The notes under the pieces were generated by a model that was not told the DNA's origin, searched no databases, and worked only from the letters and a program-made list of their open reading frames with translations. A program made the position numbers and the translations under genes. This document shows, piece after piece, positions 61,145 to 64,000 of a stretch of 64,000 bases of DNA. Origin of the DNA: Bradyrhizobium sp. Y36 (lineage in GTDB: Bacteria; Pseudomonadota; Alphaproteobacteria; Rhizobiales; Xanthobacteraceae); NCBI RefSeq assembly GCF_002531575.1, contig NZ_NWTI01000014.1:1-64000 (forward strand). The letters are read 5' to 3'. Position 1 is the stretch's first letter. The number at the start of each line of letters is the position of its first letter.

Positions 61145-61648
61145 ATGACCACGGTCGTATTCAACCGCCGCAGCCTCCTTGTCGCCGGCGGCTCCGTTCT
61201 TGCAACCGGCCTTCTGGCAGCCGGAGCCTCCGGGCTCATCCTGCCGGCTCGCGCCGACGGCCTCGCTCCGACCGAATCGATGTCGGGCGGCGCGAACAAC
61301 TATCGCAAGGGCGCCGCGGTCGTGGACCGGATCGGCAAGGGCGGCTTCTGGATGAGTGGCACCGTGCGTCGCGCCGGCGACGGGGCGCCGCTCGCCGGCC
61401 AGCGCATCCAGATCTGGGCGCACACGGTGGAAGGCCAGGAGCACGAGCCGCAGAGCCACGGCGCCACGCTCACCGACAAGGACGGCAAGTTCCGGCTCGA
61501 GATGCCGCAGATCATCCCGATCTTCGGCCAGCCGCACGGCCACCTCGCCTATGACAGCGGCGAGTTCAAGACCGTGTTCCTGCGGCCGGTGATGCGCAGC
61601 GCCAAGGAAACCAGCCTCGAAGCCCACTTCGTGCTGCAGCCGGCCTGA
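61145..61648 (+). CDS. Tat-exported intradiol-dioxygenase-fold protein
   Basis: A 167-residue protein with a twin-arginine signal (NRRSLLVAGGSVLATGLLAA) and a small beta-sandwich related to the catalytic core of intradiol dioxygenases. FWMSGTVRRAGDGAPLAGQR (about 60-79), GATLTDKDGKFRLEMP and the HGH of GQPHGHLAYDSG are visible. The two His could be metal ligands; only a few tyrosines are available. Folding before export agrees with a bound metal. AGGAGG precedes the ATG. The heme membrane protein gene follows after 12 bases. Confidence 0.82.
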   Translation: MTTVVFNRRSLLVAGGSVLATGLLAAGASGLILPARADGLAPTESMSGGANNYRKGAAVVDRIGKGGFWMSGTVRRAGDGAPLAGQRIQIWAHTVEGQEHEPQSHGATLTDKDGKFRLEMPQIIPIFGQPHGHLAYDSGEFKTVFLRPVMRSAKETSLEAHFVLQPA

Positions 61649-61660
61649 CCGGGCCGACGC

Positions 61661-62290
61661 ATGACGGGGTGGAGGTCGGCACGCGTGATCCTGATCTGGG
61701 TCGCGCTTGCCGTGGCCGTCGGCGTGCCGATCGTGTTCGCAGCAACGAGCGAGCAACTCGCCTGGCGCGGGCCGGTCTACATCCTCGCCGGCTTCGCCGG
61801 GATCGTCGCGCTCGGTCTCGTGCTCGTGCAGCCCTTGCTGATCGGCGGCTATCTGGCGCCGCTGTCGGCCTATCGCGGACGGCGCGCGCATCACTGGATC
61901 GGCGGCGCGCTGGTGCTGGCCGTGGTGATCCACGTCGCCGGCCTCTGGATCACCAGCCCGCCCGACATGATCGACGCGTTGACCTACGCATCGCCGACGC
62001 CGTTCTCCCCGTTCGGCGTGACCGCGATGTGGGCGATCTTCATTGTCGCGCTGCTGGCGTCGCTGCGCCGCCGGCTGGAGCTGCGGCCGCGAACCTGGCG
62101 CTTCATTCACATGCCGCTCGCGATCGTCATCGTCGTCGGCAGCGTGGTCCATTGCCTCCTGATCGAGGGAACGATGGAGACGGTCTCCAAGGCCGTGCTG
62201 TGCGCCGCGGTTCTCGCGGCGACCATCAAGGTCATGATCGACCTGCAGGTGTGGCGAAAGCGACGAACGCTGCGCGGGGAAAGCCCGTAG
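61661..62290 (+). CDS. Ferric-reductase-like heme membrane protein
   Basis: A 209-residue protein with six predicted helices of the ferric-reductase-like transmembrane type. Histidines in RGRRAHHWIGGALV, VIHVAGLW, FIHMPLA and VVHCLLIE are spaced for two stacked hemes. It lacks the flavin and NAD domains, so electrons must come from another carrier. The gene is 12 bases after the Tat-exported dioxygenase-fold gene; the two probably form one export-side redox module. Confidence 0.85.
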   Translation: MTGWRSARVILIWVALAVAVGVPIVFAATSEQLAWRGPVYILAGFAGIVALGLVLVQPLLIGGYLAPLSAYRGRRAHHWIGGALVLAVVIHVAGLWITSPPDMIDALTYASPTPFSPFGVTAMWAIFIVALLASLRRRLELRPRTWRFIHMPLAIVIVVGSVVHCLLIEGTMETVSKAVLCAAVLAATIKVMIDLQVWRKRRTLRGESP

Positions 62291-62369
62291 CCCGGATGGA
62301 GCGAAGCGTAATCCGGGGCGACTGCATCCGCGGCCGAGGGCCCCGGATTACGTTTGCGTTCCATCCAGG
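62291..62369. repeat. Palindromic repeat family C
   Basis: CCCGGATGGAGCGAAGCG + TAATCCGGGG on the left pairs with CCCCGGATTA + CGTTTGCGTTCCATCC on the right around a 22-base loop. It begins at the stop codon of the heme membrane protein gene. Elements with CCGGATTACG ends are widespread in rhizobial intergenic DNA as far as I recall. Confidence 0.8.
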
Positions 62370-62415
62370 CGCTGCTCTGCTTGCCGCATTCGGCGACGCG
62401 GCGTAACTTCACGCA

Positions 62416-62892
62416 ATGGTTGTCACCGCCCCCGATCCGAAAGCGTTCCTGCTCGCGACGCCGTTTTTCGGCGGGCTTTCGGAGCCAAGCCTCGACCTCC
62501 TGATGTCGATGCTGGTCGAGCGCCGCTTCGAGGTCGGCAGCACCGTCGTGGCGGAAGGCGAGGCGGGACGTTCGATGTTCATCGTCAAGTCCGGCCGCCT
62601 CGCGGTGAGCAAGCGGACGAATGCGGGCCGCGTCATCCCGATCTCCGTCCTGCAGTCCGGTGATTTCTTCGGCGAGATGACGCTGATCGAAATGCAGAAC
62701 CGCTCCGCCACCGTGGTGGCGGAGGCGCCGACCGTGCTGTACGAGCTGACCGCCCAGAATCTCTACGCCTGCTACAAGGCCGACATCCACGCCTACGTGA
62801 TCGTGCTGCAGAACATCAACCGCGAGCTATCCCGCCGGTTGCGCCGGGCGGACGATCGGTTCGCAGGGCGCGCGGCGGACAACGACAATTGA
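62416..62892 (+). CDS. Stand-alone cyclic-nucleotide-binding domain protein
   Basis: A 158-residue protein that is almost entirely a CRP-type cNMP-binding beta-roll (FFGGLSEPSLDLLMSMLVER, VVAEGEAGRSMFIVKSGRLA, LQSGDFFGEMTLIEMQNRSA). The phosphate-binding cassette GDFFGEMTLIEMQNRSATV keeps the Gly-Glu and the Arg that contact the cyclic phosphate. No helix-turn-helix follows, only a charged C-terminal helix, so it cannot bind DNA as CRP does. It may act by protein contact. Confidence 0.88.
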   Translation: MVVTAPDPKAFLLATPFFGGLSEPSLDLLMSMLVERRFEVGSTVVAEGEAGRSMFIVKSGRLAVSKRTNAGRVIPISVLQSGDFFGEMTLIEMQNRSATVVAEAPTVLYELTAQNLYACYKADIHAYVIVLQNINRELSRRLRRADDRFAGRAADNDN

Positions 62893-62904
62893 TGGCGCGT
62901 AGTG

Positions 62905-62993
62905 CGTAGGATGGGTAGAGCGCAGCGAAACCCATCATGCTTCGGCACCAGATAGGCCCGCGATGGGTTTCGCTGCGCTCTACCCATCCTACG
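62905..62993. repeat. Palindromic repeat family D, perfect 32-base arms
   Basis: The arms 62905-62936 and 62962-62993 are exact reverse complements over 32 bases (outer ends CGTAGGATGGGTAGAGCG), with a 25-base loop. The outer CGTAGG and TGGG bases recall family A. The element starts 12 bases after the cyclic-nucleotide-binding gene. Confidence 0.9.
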
Positions 62994-63005
62994 AGTTTGA
63001 TCCGG

Positions 63006-63110
63006 CTACAGCAGCGCCATCGAGTGCAGCGAGTTTCGATGAAGGCCGAAGGCAACGATGCCGGAGAGAAGCAGCGCAGTCCCAGTCACGATCAGGCAAA
63101 ACGCAAGCAC
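63006..63110 (-). CDS. Possible small single-helix membrane protein
   Basis: On the minus strand the frame ending at TAG 63008-63006 encodes RVLAFCLIVTGTALLLSGIV, a clear membrane helix, then AFGLHRNSLHSMALL. Upstream codons read VIDDEPEAS, but no ATG exists before the next stop; GTG at 63110 is the first usual start. It may be a small protein with an unusual start or a decayed gene. The evidence is the hydrophobic pattern only. Confidence 0.3.
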   Translation of the reverse strand: MLAFCLIVTGTALLLSGIVAFGLHRNSLHSMALL

Positions 63111-63885
63111 TCTGGAAGCCTCTGGTTCGTCATCAATGACACGGACGATAATGGATAAAATTTTAGCGACAATCGAAAGGAAGGATTAACCTTACCTGCG
63201 CGGCCCCATCGCGGCCCGTCGGGCAAAACACCCACCTCCCGCAAAACTCCGTCAACCCCCTTCGCCAAAAATATTCCACTTTACCGAAATTCGGATTCGC
63301 GGCATATTCCCGCCATCCCGGCCCGAGGAGAGGGGCGATCGTACGTCGCAACGAACGTGGGCCGGGGTGCGGTGGACGCGGCTGCGTCGGGCACGGCAAG
63401 GCGGGACCAGGGCGGGGCATCCTCGTGAGGTTCTGCTCCGTGCAGACGAACGAAGCGGTCGCGTACGGCTAAACCATGTGGTCCTGGCTGTCGTTGCTAC
63501 AGCCAAGCTTTCGCGAAGATGCAGCGGCCAACCGGTCGCGGTGCATCGCCTGTCGCTGAAGTGACGGAGGACAGAGGGAACTCGGCTCCGGGGAGAGCAG
63601 GCATAAGCCGTCAACCCATCGCGCAGGGAAGGCCGGGTGTTTTCCGGCCCACCTGTTTTCCGCCTGCGCATTTGCGTGTGCATTTTTGCGCGCAGCGGAG
63701 CAATGGGTGCCGGCCGGCACCCGGCCTTCCCTGCGCCCTCTTCACAGAAGAGGGCGAAAGAGAAGAGCAAAACTCGGGCGCTTCACGCCGCGAGAACGCT
63801 GCATCATGTGAGGACGAAGGAATGACCGTGCGTTGTCACGCGAGCACGGACATGACGGGCCTTCTCGCCGCGCCGGTCGCCTGGA
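63111..63885. other. Non-coding, repeat-bearing stretch
   Basis: I find no convincing gene between the small helix frame and the RidA fragment. The frames present are Pro/Arg-rich shadows of repeat arms without ribosome sites. The part from 63130 to 63310 is AT-richer than the rest of the window. The family E repeat occupies 63622-63735. Confidence 0.55.
63622..63735. repeat. Palindromic repeat family E
   Basis: CGCAGGGAAGGCCGGGTG (63622-63639) and CACCCGGCCTTCCCTGCG (63718-63735) are perfect 18-base inverted arms. Between them lies a loop with its own small pairings (TTTCCGGCCCACC; GCGCATTTGCGTGTGC). It is followed by CCCTCTTCACAGAAGAGGG, a further hairpin, so the whole looks like a composite element. 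Confidence 0.8.
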
Positions 63886-64000
63886 TCAGCGAACGGCTGC
63901 GGTCGCCGTCAGCTCCAGCCTGACGCCCGGGCCGAGATCGGCAACGCCGATGGCGGCACGCGCCGGCAGATGGTCCGCGGTGAAATACCGCTTCCACACC
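63886..64000 (-). CDS. RidA-family protein, C-terminal fragment cut by window edge
   Basis: The minus-strand frame from the window end to TGA at 63888-63886 encodes VWKRYFTADHLPARAAIGVA followed by DLGPGVRLELTATAAVR. This is the C-terminal third of a RidA/YjgF protein: the Arg in LPARAAIGV is the conserved carboxylate-binding residue and the VRLEL(T/V)A strand ends the fold. The start lies beyond the window. Confidence 0.78.
   Translation of the reverse strand, partial: VWKRYFTADHLPARAAIGVADLGPGVRLELTATAAVR

Noticed and set aside
63252..63770. 172-codon minus-strand frame in the repeat-rich tail
   Set aside because: Most of it translates the family E repeat arms and a Pro/Arg-rich stretch; it has no family resemblance and no ribosome site.

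Overview
The window looks like chromosome from a high-GC alphaproteobacterium of the Bradyrhizobium type. The reasons are a strong GC third-position bias, a complete C-P lyase (phn) cluster in a rhizobial layout, an enolase-superfamily protein that closely matches what I recall of Bradyrhizobium japonicum D-tartrate dehydratase, and several families of long palindromic intergenic repeats. I saw no rRNA, tRNA, CRISPR array, transposase or integrase. All family calls were made by reading the translated sequence; no database search was run.

Left part (1-16.8 kb). A lipoprotein and a luciferase-like (LLM) oxidoreductase are followed by a LysR regulator that diverges from a two-component flavin monooxygenase pair of the styrene/indole type. 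The 4.5-7.3 kb stretch shows decay. It holds a winged-helix/TPR gene cut by one in-frame stop codon and a secreted ricin-type lectin, and it is bracketed by two copies of the 3' end of a methyltransferase gene. Then come an Rrf2 regulator, a YgiQ-type radical SAM protein, a BKACE enzyme, an EamA exporter, and a divergent unit of FCD-GntR regulator, FAD oxidase and DapA-type aldolase.

Middle part (16.8-31 kb). A TonB siderophore receptor with a PepSY membrane partner sits behind a candidate Irr (iron) element. It is followed by a DUF1963 gene broken by one stop codon, a three-domain rhodanese, serA, a tannase-family hydrolase, a MarR regulator with an enoyl-CoA hydratase, a chemotaxis receptor and a second DapA-type enzyme.

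Phosphonate region (31.2-45.5 kb). The minus-strand group is a hexapeptide acetyltransferase, a phnM paralogue and a DUF1045 2H phosphoesterase. It diverges from phnC-D-E-E (transport). phnF then diverges from phnG-H-I-J-K-L-M-N and a PPOX flavoprotein. Candidate Pho boxes precede all three units, and a perfect 28-bp palindrome precedes phnG. Together the genes import phosphonates, convert them to ribosyl triphosphate derivatives, break the C-P bond and recycle the sugar to PRPP. No phnP is present; the DUF1045 protein is the natural candidate to fill that step.

Right part (45.8-64 kb). An SDR, small basic and hypothetical proteins, an alpha/beta hydrolase and an O-acetylhomoserine sulfhydrylase-like enzyme precede a catabolic-type cluster. 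In that cluster an IclR regulator diverges from a Bug solute-binding protein, a flavin-reductase-fold protein, an FAH hydrolase, an HpaH-type hydratase, a RidA protein, a LigI-like amidohydrolase and a tannase-family hydrolase. It resembles the lower part of an aromatic degradation route without a ring-cleavage enzyme. LysR with tartrate dehydratase, an MgtC protein, a Tat-exported dioxygenase-fold protein paired with a heme membrane protein, a lone cyclic-nucleotide-binding protein and a repeat-rich tail complete the window.

A shared theme is that three regulator genes (Rrf2, MarR, IclR) have a near-perfect palindrome lying over the start codon and no Shine-Dalgarno sequence. For two of them a -35/-10 pair places the transcription start at or next to the ATG.
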